Source: Aquitalea denitrificans (GTDB taxonomy: Bacteria; Pseudomonadota; Gammaproteobacteria; Burkholderiales; Chromobacteriaceae). Taken from it: a stretch of DNA of 64,000 nucleotides. A model generated the notes under the pieces. That model was not told where the DNA came from. It saw only the letters and a program-made list of their open reading frames with translations, and did not search any database. The stretch is from positions 1,550,001 through 1,614,000 of the forward strand of contig NZ_CP047241.1 in assembly GCF_009856625.1 (NCBI RefSeq), read 5' to 3'. The position numbers and the translations under genes are program-made. Shown one piece after another: positions 8,302-16,770 of the stretch (within the stretch, counting starts at the first letter, position 1; each line of letters starts with the position of its first letter).

Positions 8302-8940
8302 TTATTCTGAGCCACATTCTTCATGATGACCACGTCGTATCAGCACCAGCAGCGCGCCTTCACCACCCATCGCCTCGCTGGCCTGACAGAAAGCCAGTAC
8401 TTCCGGGTGATGGCTCAACCAGGTACGTACCAGCTTTTTCAGCACCGGCTGGCCATTGGAGCCAAACCCTTTGCCGTGGATGATGCGCAGGCAGGGACCG
8501 CGCTGCCGGGCACGGTGCAGGAACAGTGCCAGTGCATCCTGGGCCTGATAACGGTCCATGCCGTGTAAGTCCAGCTGACAGGCAACTGGCCAGTGGCCAC
8601 TACGCAAACGTTTTAGCGTCTGGCCGGGCATTCCGGGACGGGCGTACTGGTTCTGGCTGTCCTGGGGTTCGAACAGACCGGTCATGTGCCGCAGTACTTC
8701 CATTTCGGTTTGTGCTGATAGGCCATGCTGGCCATGGCGACGACGTGGATGGGGACTGGGTTTCTTGTGTTGGGGAATATGGCGCGGCGGGCTTTTCAGC
8801 GGGATGACATCGCTGAACAGCTGCTTGAAGTCCGGTTCGGGTGGCGGTGCCGGAACGGGGACAGTCGGACGCACGGCAGGGGTGTCACGCAGACGCCCCT
8901 GCCGGCGGATTTCCTTCAATGTATCCTTGAAGGCCTTCAA
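8302..8940 (-). CDS. Smr-domain protein (putative DNA/RNA endonuclease)
   Basis: Small MutS-related (Smr) domain protein. The C-terminal half carries the two family motifs, LDLHGMDRYQA and IIHGKGFGSNG, a fold seen in nicking or RNA-cleaving enzymes. The N-terminal 90 residues are basic and Pro-rich and probably flexible. There is no ATG near the N-terminus. The long frame starts at TTG 8940, four bases after the trxB stop, and gives MKAFKDTLKEIRRQ. A second TTG at 8919 has AAGGA just upstream and is an alternative. Translation is probably coupled to trxB. Confidence 0.87.
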   Translation of the reverse strand: MKAFKDTLKEIRRQGRLRDTPAVRPTVPVPAPPPEPDFKQLFSDVIPLKSPPRHIPQHKKPSPHPRRRHGQHGLSAQTEMEVLRHMTGLFEPQDSQNQYARPGMPGQTLKRLRSGHWPVACQLDLHGMDRYQAQDALALFLHRARQRGPCLRIIHGKGFGSNGQPVLKKLVRTWLSHHPEVLAFCQASEAMGGEGALLVLIRRGHHEECGSE

Positions 8941-8944
8941 GGTA

Positions 8945-9898
8945 TTACTTCAGGCTGTCCAGATAACGTTCGGCGTCCAGGGCTGCCTGGCAGCCAGAGG
9001 CGGCACTGGTGACGGCCTGGCGGTAGATATGGTCCTGCACGTCACCGGCGGCAAACACGCCATCCACACTGGTCAGGGTGGCATTGCCTTCGCGGCCGCC
9101 ACGGGTGATCAGGTAGCCGGTGGCATCCATTTCCAGTTGGCCCTTGAAGATGTCGGTATTCGGCTGGTGGCCGATGGCGATGAACACGCCCATCAGCTTG
9201 ATGTCTTCGCTGCTGCCATCGTTGAATTTCAAACGGGCACCGGTTACGCCGCTGTCATCGCCCAGCACTTCATCCAGCTTGGCATTCAGCTTGAGGGTGA
9301 TCTTGCCTTCGGCCACGCGCGACATCAGCTTGTCGATCATGATTTTTTCGGCACGGAAGCTGTCGCGACGGTGGATCAGGGTAACGTGCCTGGCGATATT
9401 GGCCAGGTACAGCGCTTCTTCCACGGCGGTATTGCCACCACCAACCACGGCGACATCCTGGTTGCGGTAGAAGAAACCATCGCAAGTGGCGCAGGCAGAC
9501 ACACCCTTGCCGGCAAAACTTTGTTCAGACGGCAGACCCAGGTATTTGGCGGATGCACCGGTGGCGATGATGAGCGCATCGCAGGTGTATTCGCCGGCGT
9601 CACCTACCAGACGGATCGGCTTTTCATTCATGTGGGTGGTGTGGATGTGATCGAAGATCATTTCCGTACCGAAGCGCTCGGCATGCTGCTGGAAGCGCTG
9701 CATCAGCTCGGGGCCCATCACGCCGCTGGCATCAGCAGGCCAGTTGTCTACCTCGGTGGTGGTCATCAGTTGGCCACCTTGTGCCAGGCCGGTAATCAGG
9801 ACCGGTTTGAGGTTGGCACGTGCTGCGTAAACGGCGGCGGTGTAGCCAGCAGGACCGGAACCAAGGATCAGGAGGGGGCTGTGACGGGTGTTGCTCAT
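8945..9898 (-). CDS. trxB: Thioredoxin reductase (NADPH)
   Basis: FAD enzyme that reduces thioredoxin with NADPH in the cytosol. The 317-residue product has the FAD-binding GSGPAGYTAA motif near residue 13, the redox-active disulfide C136-A-T-C139, the NADPH-binding VVGGGNTAVEEALYL segment and the C-terminal FAAGDVQDHIYRQAVTSAASG flavin motif. Length matches the low-molecular-weight class. AGGAA lies upstream of ATG 9898. It heads the leftward redox/RNA group with smr, bcp and phoH. Confidence 0.97.
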   Translation of the reverse strand: MSNTRHSPLLILGSGPAGYTAAVYAARANLKPVLITGLAQGGQLMTTTEVDNWPADASGVMGPELMQRFQQHAERFGTEMIFDHIHTTHMNEKPIRLVGDAGEYTCDALIIATGASAKYLGLPSEQSFAGKGVSACATCDGFFYRNQDVAVVGGGNTAVEEALYLANIARHVTLIHRRDSFRAEKIMIDKLMSRVAEGKITLKLNAKLDEVLGDDSGVTGARLKFNDGSSEDIKLMGVFIAIGHQPNTDIFKGQLEMDATGYLITRGGREGNATLTSVDGVFAAGDVQDHIYRQAVTSAASGCQAALDAERYLDSLK

Positions 9899-10016
9899 CG
9901 TGTTGTTCCTGTTTTAGGTCGTTGGACAGTCATTTTAGCAGCTTTGCCATGACAGAATGGCGCATGCGGTCTAAACTGGACTGGTTAAGATATGTAATGA
10001 GTCGGGAGGTGGGGGC

Positions 10017-10211
10017 ATGGACGGAATAAGTCAAGTAAGCGGACAGAATGTTTCATCGGCCACTCAGGTGTTCGCCCTGAAAAAGTCGCTGCAGGCAGAA
10101 GGCCAGTCGGTTTTGTCTCTGGTGCAAGGTGCCAGTGATGCCGGTACGCAAATCAGCCAGGCGGCATCGAATCCGGCTCATCTTGGTCAGAGCGTTGATG
10201 TTAGGGCCTGA
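10017..10211 (+). CDS. YjfB-type putative motility protein
   Basis: A 64-residue protein resembling the YjfB/putative motility family (PF14070): it begins MDGISQVSGQNVSSATQVFALKKSLQ and continues with a short amphipathic helix that includes QSVLSLVQ. The biochemical role of the family is unknown; the motility label comes from regulon membership in other bacteria. ATG 10017 is preceded by GGGAGGTGGGGG. It is monocistronic and closed by a terminator. Confidence 0.75.
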   Translation: MDGISQVSGQNVSSATQVFALKKSLQAEGQSVLSLVQGASDAGTQISQAASNPAHLGQSVDVRA

Positions 10212-10229
10212 TTGAGCTGGACGGATTCC

Positions 10230-10249
10230 AAAGCGGCGACAGCCGCTTT
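10230..10249 (+). terminator. Intrinsic terminator of the YjfB-type gene
   Basis: Stem AAAGCGGC / GCCGCTTT with a GACA loop, followed by a seven-T run. A competing hairpin GACAGCCGC / GCGGCTGTC (10238-10262) overlaps it, so the reverse strand may also be terminated here. Confidence 0.85.
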
Positions 10250-10301
10250 TTTTGCGGCTGTCAGTTTCTGGGCTGTGTGTAGTGGTGGATGCCGGGAAAT
10301 G

Positions 10302-10327
10302 AAAAAACCGGGGATGCCCGGTTTTTT
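10302..10327. terminator. Bidirectional intrinsic terminator
   Basis: Perfect eleven-base stem AAAAAACCGGG / CCCGGTTTTTT with a GATG loop. It ends 17 bases from the stop of the leftward Ser-rich gene and is the natural terminator for it. Confidence 0.9.
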
Positions 10328-10343
10328 CTTGGCAAGCAGGGGG

Positions 10344-10925
10344 TCAAGCCTGTTCGCTAACCCGGCGACTGCTTGCTTGAGTGGAGCTTTCCAATAGCGA
10401 CTGGTTGTTCTGGTACTGTGCAACAGCTATCTGGCCACTGCTCTTTTGGCTTTCCAGTGTGACTTGGGCCTGATTGCGAACCGGGGCTGACTGGCTGCTG
10501 GCCGTGGTTTCATTGCTGTCTGCGCTGGCGCGTGCATTGCTGCGGTTGTCGCGGTTGCGATTGCTGATGGCTGCTGTGGTGCTGTTACTGGTGGAGTCGG
10601 TTTCGTTGCTTGCCCGGCTGGCATTGACGGTCCGAGTGCTTTCGGTGCTGATATTGACTGCCTGGCTGGAGGAAAGCTGGCTGGCCAGTTGCTGTTCCAC
10701 CTGCTGGCGGTTCTGGCTTTGCCGTGATGGTGTGCTGCTAACAGCAGCTTGCTGGCTGCTGCCGCTGGCTTGCAGTTGTTCGGTTGTGCTCTGGCTGCGG
10801 GTGGACGGCGTGCTGGTTTCGCTCGTCGTCTGGCTGCTGCTGGCTGCGCGGCTGTTGCGGCTCTGCTGCAACAGGCTGGCCGTGGTGTTGGCACTGCTGC
10901 TTTGCAGGCGAGAGATGCTGTCCAT
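10344..10925 (-). CDS. Ser/Gln/Thr-rich low-complexity protein of unknown function
   Basis: Not recognised. The 193-residue protein (MDSISRLQSSSANTTASLLQ…) is dominated by Ser, Gln, Thr, Asn and Ala, with no Cys, no clear signal peptide and no membrane segment. The C-terminal 40 residues are less repetitive (VAQYQNNQSLLESS). ATG 10925 has AGGAG ten bases upstream; an in-frame earlier start (10943) lacks one. The high Ser/Gln content over a GC-rich genome and the good ribosome site argue for a real gene. It lies convergent to the YjfB-type gene and may belong to a surface, flagellar or secreted set, but that is only inferred from composition and position. Confidence 0.65.
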   Translation of the reverse strand: MDSISRLQSSSANTTASLLQQSRNSRAASSSQTTSETSTPSTRSQSTTEQLQASGSSQQAAVSSTPSRQSQNRQQVEQQLASQLSSSQAVNISTESTRTVNASRASNETDSTSNSTTAAISNRNRDNRSNARASADSNETTASSQSAPVRNQAQVTLESQKSSGQIAVAQYQNNQSLLESSTQASSRRVSEQA

Positions 10926-11021
10926 GGCGCAACTCCTGATCAATAGGCTAACCCTGTGATTTTAGAACATTTTGCACCAGGTTTGCTGATAAATCAGTCA
11001 GTCTTGCGCCATGGTGTGGAT

Positions 11022-11612
11022 TTACGTCAACAGTACCAGGGCCAGCATGCGTTCTGCCAGTTTGTCCACGCTCAGTTCTCCGTCGGATTTATACCACTGC
11101 ACCGACCAGTGCAGGCTGCCCAGCAAGGTGCGGCGCAGCAGGCGGGTATCCTGTTTGACCAGCCCGGCGGCTGCGGCTTCGTCCAGTACTTCCTGCCACA
11201 GTGCCTCGTAGCGGTCGCGCAGCACGATCAGGCCGGGCTTGGCGGCGGCGGATACGCTGCGCCATTCGTACAGCATCACTTCCAGTGCCGCCTGGTTGTC
11301 GCCCAGCAGCGAGCTCAGGTGCACATGGAATAGCGCTGACAGCTTGTCGCGCGGGTGACGTGCGCGGGCAATGGCTTCGCCCAGCTGTTCGGTGGTGGCG
11401 CTAATGCCCAGCGCCATCACGGCCACCAGGATTTCTTCCTTGGTACGGAAATGGTAGAACAGGCTGCCGGACTGCAGGCCGACCGCATTGCCAAGGTCTC
11501 GTACCGTGGTGCGTTCATAGCCCTGGTCGCGGAACAGCTTGGCGGCGGCGCGCACCAGCTCCATGCGGCGGCTGTTTTCTTCCGGCTGATTGTTCTTGTC
11601 TTGTACGCTCAT
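11022..11612 (-). CDS. TetR/AcrR family transcriptional regulator
   Basis: A 196-residue repressor-type protein. The N-terminal helix-turn-helix is clear (RAAAKLFRDQGYERTTVRDLGNAVGLQSGSLFYHF, about residues 22-56; the recognition helix contains LQSGSLFYHF). The C-terminal ligand domain resembles the KstR2-type group, which often senses acyl-CoA-like ligands; the ligand here is unknown. It starts 9 bases after the waaF stop, so it may be cotranscribed with waaF, which is unusual for a regulator and says nothing about its target. Confidence 0.9.
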   Translation of the reverse strand: MSVQDKNNQPEENSRRMELVRAAAKLFRDQGYERTTVRDLGNAVGLQSGSLFYHFRTKEEILVAVMALGISATTEQLGEAIARARHPRDKLSALFHVHLSSLLGDNQAALEVMLYEWRSVSAAAKPGLIVLRDRYEALWQEVLDEAAAAGLVKQDTRLLRRTLLGSLHWSVQWYKSDGELSVDKLAERMLALVLLT

Positions 11613-11620
11613 GATTCAGC

Positions 11621-12673
11621 CTATGTACTGCGGGTAAATTGAATGGTGGTGTTGCCCAGTTCGGGCAGAAAGCGCTGTGCAGCCTGCCAGGCCATGTCCG
11701 GGCCCAGTTGTTCCAGACAGTTGGTGTGCTGGTAAGGGCATTTACGTTCGAAACAGGGGCTGCAATCCAGATTGAGGCTGACCACGGCGGCCTGATCGGA
11801 CAGCGGCGGGGTGAAGTCCGGGCTGGATGAACCATACAGCGCCACCAGCGGCTTGCCCAGCGCGGCGGCAACATGCATCAGGCCGGAGTCGTTGCACACG
11901 GCCAGGCGGGTCAGACCCATCAGGTCGATGGCTTCCTCCAGTCCGGTATTGCCACACAGATTGATGGCCGCGCCATCGGCCAGGCGGGCGATGTCCGCGC
12001 CGATTTCCTGGTCCTTGCTCGAGCCGAACAGCCAGACGGCAAAGCCGGCAGCGGCAAAGCGCTTGGCCAGTTCGGCAAAGTGGCGCGCCGGCCAGCGCTT
12101 GGCCGGGCCGTATTCGGCACCCGGACAGAAGGCGACGATCGGGCGGCTGGTGTCCAGTTGCAGGCGGCGGGCGGTTTCCTGCTGGCTTTGCGGGTTGGTC
12201 ACCAGTGCCGGATGGGCGATGGGGCGCGGCAGCGGCGTATTGCGCGTTTCCGCCAGGGCGCAGAAGCGCTCCACCATCATCGGCAGTTCCTGCTCGTCCA
12301 GCTCGCGCGGGTCGTTGAGAATCCAGTAGCGCGATTCACCGATGAAGCCGGTGCGTAGCGGAATGCCGGCAAACAGCGGGATCAGGGCCGATTTAATGGA
12401 GTTGGGCAGTACGATGGCCTGATCGAAGCCTTCGGCCTTGAGCTTGCGAGCGGTTTCCCAGCGTTCGCGCAGGCGCAGTGCACCGTGGCCGAAGGGGTTG
12501 AGATGCGCCTTGGCCACTTCCGGCATGCGTTCGAGCAGGGGCAGGGTCCAGGCCGGGGCAAATACATGCAGTTCCAGGCCCGGGTGGCGCTGGTGCAGCC
12601 GCTGGTATAGCGGCTGGGCCATGACGCTGTCGCCAACCCAGGAGGGGCCGATGACCAGTATTTTTTTCTTCAT
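11621..12673 (-). CDS. waaF: ADP-heptose:LPS heptosyltransferase II
   Basis: Adds the second heptose to the inner core of lipopolysaccharide at the cytoplasmic face of the inner membrane. The 350-residue GT9 protein opens with ILVIGPSWVGDSVMAQPLYQ, has the donor-binding PGAEYGPAKRWP motif and the C-terminal NDSGLMHVAAALGKPLVALYGSSSP segment typical of WaaF. ATG 12673 starts the protein at MKKKILVIGP, directly before the first beta strand; the longer in-frame extension to 12751 would reach into the upstream terminator. Together with lptF it shows a normal LPS pathway. Confidence 0.94.
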   Translation of the reverse strand: MKKKILVIGPSWVGDSVMAQPLYQRLHQRHPGLELHVFAPAWTLPLLERMPEVAKAHLNPFGHGALRLRERWETARKLKAEGFDQAIVLPNSIKSALIPLFAGIPLRTGFIGESRYWILNDPRELDEQELPMMVERFCALAETRNTPLPRPIAHPALVTNPQSQQETARRLQLDTSRPIVAFCPGAEYGPAKRWPARHFAELAKRFAAAGFAVWLFGSSKDQEIGADIARLADGAAINLCGNTGLEEAIDLMGLTRLAVCNDSGLMHVAAALGKPLVALYGSSSPDFTPPLSDQAAVVSLNLDCSPCFERKCPYQHTNCLEQLGPDMAWQAAQRFLPELGNTTIQFTRST

Positions 12674-12756
12674 GAAGGGTTCCGCTTCCAAATCAGCGCC
12701 AGCCTGGGGGCCAGGTGGCAGCAAGCTGGCGTTGATTTGGTGGGCGGGCAAGCGAA

Positions 12757-12780
12757 AAAGGTGCGGAAGCCCGCACCTTT
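12757..12780 (-). terminator. Intrinsic terminator after the zinc-finger gene
   Basis: Ten-base stem AAAGGTGCGG / CCGCACCTTT with a GCTT loop on the minus strand, followed by T residues. It separates the zinc-finger gene from waaF. Confidence 0.85.
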
Positions 12781-12805
12781 CACATGCCGTCTGTCAGCGC
12801 AGGGC

Positions 12806-13006
12806 TCAGTGATGATGTCCGGCCGGGCCGATCAGCTTGTACTGGGTGCCACAGTAGGGGCACAGTGCTTCGCCGGTCTTGTGCACGGGCAGGAATACAC
12901 GCGGGTGCGAGTTCCAGGCCACCATGTCCGGCATCGGGCAGTGCAGGGGCAGGTCCTTGGCGGTGACTTCGATGATGCGGCGGGTGTTTTCTTTCAGTTC
13001 AGCCAT
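12806..13006 (-). CDS. CHCC zinc-finger domain protein
   Basis: A 66-residue protein of the zf-CHCC family (PF10276), the same fold as the NDUFS6 accessory subunit of complex I. The ligand set is visible as C and H in LPLHCP…NSHPRVFLP and the pair CPYCGTQY near the C-terminus, followed by a His-rich tail (GHHH). In Betaproteobacteria this small protein is commonly found next to ilvE, as here. Its function is not established. Confidence 0.88.
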   Translation of the reverse strand: MAELKENTRRIIEVTAKDLPLHCPMPDMVAWNSHPRVFLPVHKTGEALCPYCGTQYKLIGPAGHHH

Positions 13007-13056
13007 TGTCTTTCCTTGTCAGGCCGGCGGCGCCGGCCCTTGCTGCAGGGGTGTGT

Positions 13057-13980
13057 TTACTTGACGTAGGTCAGCCAGTGTTCGTGTTCGGCATCCAGGC
13101 CCTTCACGATATTGAAGTACTTCTGCTGGATGGCGGCAGTAATCGGGCCGCGACTGCCTTCACCGATGGCGCGGCGGTCCAGCTCGCGAATCGGGGTGAC
13201 TTCGGCGGCGGTGCCGGTGAAGAAGGCCTCATCCGCGCTGTAGACTTCGTCGCGGGTGATACGTTTTTCGATGATCTCCAAGCCTTGCTCCTGGGCGATC
13301 TGCACCACGGTGTCGCGGGTGATGCCTTCCAGCGCGGAGGTCAGGTCCGGGGTATACAGCTTGCCCTTGCGCACGATGAAGATGTTTTCACCCGAGCCTT
13401 CGGCAACGAAACCGTCCACGTCCAGCAGCAGGGCTTCGTCGTAGCCGTCTGCCGTGGCTTCGTTGTTGGCCAGGATGGAGTTCATGTAGTTGCCGTTGGC
13501 CTTGGCCTTGCACATGGTGATGTTGACGTGGTGGCGGGTGAAGGACGAAGTCTTCACGCGGATACCCTTTTCCAGGCCTTCTTCACCCAGGTAGGCACCC
13601 CAGGGCCAGGCTGCCACGATGATGCGCACGTCGTCCTTTTTCGGTGCCACGCCCAGCTTGCCGGAGCCGTAGAAAGCCATCGGACGGAAGTAGCAGGAAG
13701 ACAGCTTGTTGGCCTTCACCACGTCCAGGTGGGCCTGGTTGATGTCATCCTTGCTGAACGGCAGGTCCATGCCCAGGATCTTGGCAGAGCGGAACAGACG
13801 GTCGGTGTGGTCCTGCAGGCGGAAAATGGCCGGGCCCTTGGGGGTTTCGTAGGCGCGCACGCCTTCGAACACGCCCATGCCGTAATGCAGGGTGTGGGTC
13901 AGCACGTGGGTGGTGGCATCGCGCCAGTCAACCAGTTTGCCGTCATACCAGATGAATCCGTCACGATCTGCCATCGACAT
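13057..13980 (-). CDS. ilvE: Branched-chain amino acid aminotransferase
   Basis: PLP enzyme catalysing the last step of Leu, Ile and Val synthesis. It has fold-IV features: THTLHYGMGVFEGVRAYET near the N-terminus, the PLP lysine in KAKANGNYMNS, the EALLLDVDGFVAEGSGENIF substrate/cofactor segment, and EVYSADEAFFTGTAAEVTPI. ATG 13980 (MSMADRDGFIWYDG, 307 residues) was chosen because GGAG lies 9 bases upstream; the ATG 18 bases earlier (13998) has no ribosome site. It precedes the CHCC zinc finger and waaF on the same strand. Confidence 0.95.
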   Translation of the reverse strand: MSMADRDGFIWYDGKLVDWRDATTHVLTHTLHYGMGVFEGVRAYETPKGPAIFRLQDHTDRLFRSAKILGMDLPFSKDDINQAHLDVVKANKLSSCYFRPMAFYGSGKLGVAPKKDDVRIIVAAWPWGAYLGEEGLEKGIRVKTSSFTRHHVNITMCKAKANGNYMNSILANNEATADGYDEALLLDVDGFVAEGSGENIFIVRKGKLYTPDLTSALEGITRDTVVQIAQEQGLEIIEKRITRDEVYSADEAFFTGTAAEVTPIRELDRRAIGEGSRGPITAAIQQKYFNIVKGLDAEHEHWLTYVK

Positions 13981-14068
13981 CTTGGAGCTCTCCGTCATTG
14001 TGTTTTGCGTAGCTGGCGATTATACCGTCAGCCGTGGTCTTGTGAACCGTCGTCAGTGAAAAACCGTT

Positions 14069-16750
14069 TCAAGCCGGGTTGTCGGTACTGAAAACCTGCT
14101 GCCACAGTGCCTGTGCCTGCCGGTAGTGCTGGCGCAGCGTTTCATTGACTTCGACCTTGCTGCTTTCGTTCAGTCTGGCTGCATGTTGCAGCTTGCGGTA
14201 GTAGCGGTAGGCGGCGCGTCCCTGTTCGGCCAGTTCCGGGCTGATCAGTCCGGCTTCTGCCGCGACAGCCAGCAGGGCGATATTGCCGGTGTTGCGGGTG
14301 AAGGCGGGGAGCTGGCCGGCGTGGGCCAGGATCAGGTACTGCACGATGAATTCGATGTCGATGATGCCACCGCGCGCATTCTTGACGTCGTGCTCGTGCG
14401 ACGGATGGCTTTCCAGCATGCGCTGGCGCATGGCCAGAACCTCGCTGCGCAGCTTGGCCAGCTCGCGCGGCTGGGTTAGCACGTCATGGCGGATGGCTTC
14501 GAAGCCTTCACCGATGGTGGCATCGCCTGCCACGTAGCGCGCTCGGGTAAGGGCTTGATGTTCCCACACCCAGGCTTGTTTTTCCTGGTAGTTGCGAAAG
14601 GCTGCTAGCGAGCTGACTAGCAGGCCGCTGGCGCCATTGGGGCGCAGGCGCAAGTCGATGTCGTAGAGCACGCCGGCACTGGTGGCGCTGGTCAGCCAGG
14701 TGGACATTTTGCGTGCCAGCCGCGAGTACAGCTCGGTGGCGTCAGGGTGCTCGTCGTCGTACAGAAAGATGATGTCCAGATCCGAGGCGTAGCCCAGCTC
14801 TTTGCCCCCCAGTTTGCCGTAGCCAATGATGGCAAAGCGCGGGGTATCGGTGTGGCGGCTGGGAATGTCACGCCAGGCATGGCGTAGCGTGGCGTCCAGC
14901 ACGGTATCGGCCAGCAGTGAAAGCTGGTCGGACAGTGCCTCCACCGTCCACATGCCGGCAATGTCCTGTGCCACCAGGCGGAAGGCCTGGGCGTGCTGGA
15001 AGTGGCGCAGCGTATCCATTTTGGCCTCGATGTCGCCATCGCACTGCGCCATCTGTTCTTCCAGCTGGGCGGTAAGGGCTGGCCAGTCCGGGGTGGCGTA
15101 CAGCACGCGGGCATCCAATAGTTCATCCAGCAGGATGGGGTGGCGGGTCAGGTAGGTGGATACCCAGGCGCTGGCCGAGCACAAGGTAGCCAGGCGTTGC
15201 AGGGTTTGCGGGTATTCGGTCAGCAGCGCCAGGTAGGACGCGCGACGGCTGATGGCTTCCATCAGGCCGATGATGCGCGACAGGGTGGCGGCCGGATTGG
15301 GGAAGTGGGTGGATACCTCGATCAGCGGCGGAATCAGTGCATCGAATTTCTTGCGGCCTGTCAGCGGAATCTGCTGATAGCGCTGGCTCTGGGCCAGTGC
15401 GCGCAGCTGTCCGGCCACGCCCGGCACATCATCAAAGCCCAGGGTGGCCAGTTGTTCGGTCGGGTCTTGTTCGCAAATGTCACGCCACAGGCAGGATAGT
15501 GGGTGGTCAGGCGCAGTTTCGGTGGGCAGGATGAACACCTGCTCGAAGTGGCGTGTTACCTTGCGCCGTTCGGCATTCAGTGCATCGAGAAAATCCTGCC
15601 AGCCGGCAAAGCCCATGCTGGCGGCGATGCGTGTCTGGTTTTCTTCGCTGGAGGGCAGGGTCTGGGTTTGCTGATCGTCCAGGTATTGCAGGCGGTGTTC
15701 CAGATTGCGCAGGAAGGCATAGGCTTCCTGCAATTCGGCCACGGCGGCGGGTTCCAGCAGGCGCAGTTCGGCCAGCCGCTCCAGCGTGGCGCGCGTACTG
15801 CGCAGTTGCAGGCTCTTGTCGCGGCCACCGCGAATCAGCTGGAACACCTGGGCGATGAATTCCACTTCGCGAATGCCGCCTGGCCCCAGCTTGATATTGT
15901 CGACCATATCGCGCCGTGCTACTTCGCGGCGAATCTGTGCATGCAGCTCGCGCATGGCACCGTAGGCGTTGTAATCCAGATACTTGCGGTAGACGAAGGG
16001 GCGCACCATGTCGGAAAGGCCTGCGATATCGCCGGTCAGCGCCTTGGCCTTGATCCAGGCGTAGCGTTCCCATTCGCGGCCCTGGGTGAGCAGGTAGTTT
16101 TCCAGGGCGGAAAAGCTCATCACCAGCGGGCCGGAGTCGCCATACGGGCGCAGGCGCATGTCGACACGGAATACCTGGCCATCCAGCGTGACGTCATTGA
16201 TCAGGCTGATGATGCGTTTGCCCACCTGGCTGAAGTATTCGTGATTGCTGATCTTGCGCGGGCCGCTGGTTTCGCCGCCTTCGGGATAGATGAAGATCAG
16301 GTCGATGTCGGAGGAGACATTCAGCTCGCCACCGCCCAGCTTGCCCATGCCGATGACGATGAGCTGTTGCACTTCGCCGCTGTCCTCGCCGATGGGCTGG
16401 CCATATTGCGGCAGCGAGCGGCAGGCGCAGGCCAGTGATTGCTGCACGGCAAATTCGGCCAGCAGGCTGATGGTGCTGACGACCTCATCGAGATTGGCCA
16501 GGCCGTTGTGATCGCGAGTAATCAGCCGTGCCATTACCGCCTGACGCAGCCGGCGCAGGGCTGAGGCCATGCTGTCCGGTTCGTTCAGCAGGTCCCAGTC
16601 GGCGAAGCCGGCCATTTCTGCTGCATCCAGTGGCTGGTGCAGACGGCTGAGCAGCAAGGCATGCTGTTCGGGCCGGGCAGTCAGCAGCCGGTCCAGATAA
16701 AGTGAAAAGGCACGACTGTGGGCAATGGCATGCTCCGGGTTTGCTGGCAT
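14069..16750 (-). CDS. glnE: Glutamine synthetase adenylyltransferase/deadenylylase
   Basis: Bifunctional enzyme that adenylylates and deadenylylates glutamine synthetase in response to PII and glutamine. The 893-residue protein has two nucleotidyltransferase domains: the N-terminal one with GMGKLGGGELNVSSDIDLIF and the C-terminal one with GYGKLGGKELGYASDLDIIF, each followed by a DMRLRP or DLRLRP motif. An IEFIVQYL helix-bundle region lies at the C-terminus. Length is near the beta-proteobacterial norm. ATG 16750 (MPANPEHA) was preferred over an upstream start that would overlap the divergent gene. No strong ribosome site helps. Confidence 0.95.
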   Translation of the reverse strand: MPANPEHAIAHSRAFSLYLDRLLTARPEQHALLLSRLHQPLDAAEMAGFADWDLLNEPDSMASALRRLRQAVMARLITRDHNGLANLDEVVSTISLLAEFAVQQSLACACRSLPQYGQPIGEDSGEVQQLIVIGMGKLGGGELNVSSDIDLIFIYPEGGETSGPRKISNHEYFSQVGKRIISLINDVTLDGQVFRVDMRLRPYGDSGPLVMSFSALENYLLTQGREWERYAWIKAKALTGDIAGLSDMVRPFVYRKYLDYNAYGAMRELHAQIRREVARRDMVDNIKLGPGGIREVEFIAQVFQLIRGGRDKSLQLRSTRATLERLAELRLLEPAAVAELQEAYAFLRNLEHRLQYLDDQQTQTLPSSEENQTRIAASMGFAGWQDFLDALNAERRKVTRHFEQVFILPTETAPDHPLSCLWRDICEQDPTEQLATLGFDDVPGVAGQLRALAQSQRYQQIPLTGRKKFDALIPPLIEVSTHFPNPAATLSRIIGLMEAISRRASYLALLTEYPQTLQRLATLCSASAWVSTYLTRHPILLDELLDARVLYATPDWPALTAQLEEQMAQCDGDIEAKMDTLRHFQHAQAFRLVAQDIAGMWTVEALSDQLSLLADTVLDATLRHAWRDIPSRHTDTPRFAIIGYGKLGGKELGYASDLDIIFLYDDEHPDATELYSRLARKMSTWLTSATSAGVLYDIDLRLRPNGASGLLVSSLAAFRNYQEKQAWVWEHQALTRARYVAGDATIGEGFEAIRHDVLTQPRELAKLRSEVLAMRQRMLESHPSHEHDVKNARGGIIDIEFIVQYLILAHAGQLPAFTRNTGNIALLAVAAEAGLISPELAEQGRAAYRYYRKLQHAARLNESSKVEVNETLRQHYRQAQALWQQVFSTDNPA

Positions 16751-16770
16751 AATGGCGCTGCACTCGCTGG

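Noticed and set aside
8684..9952. Open frame of 422 codons opposite trxB and the smr start
   Set aside because: Covers trxB antisense; begins inside the smr gene and lacks any known domain.
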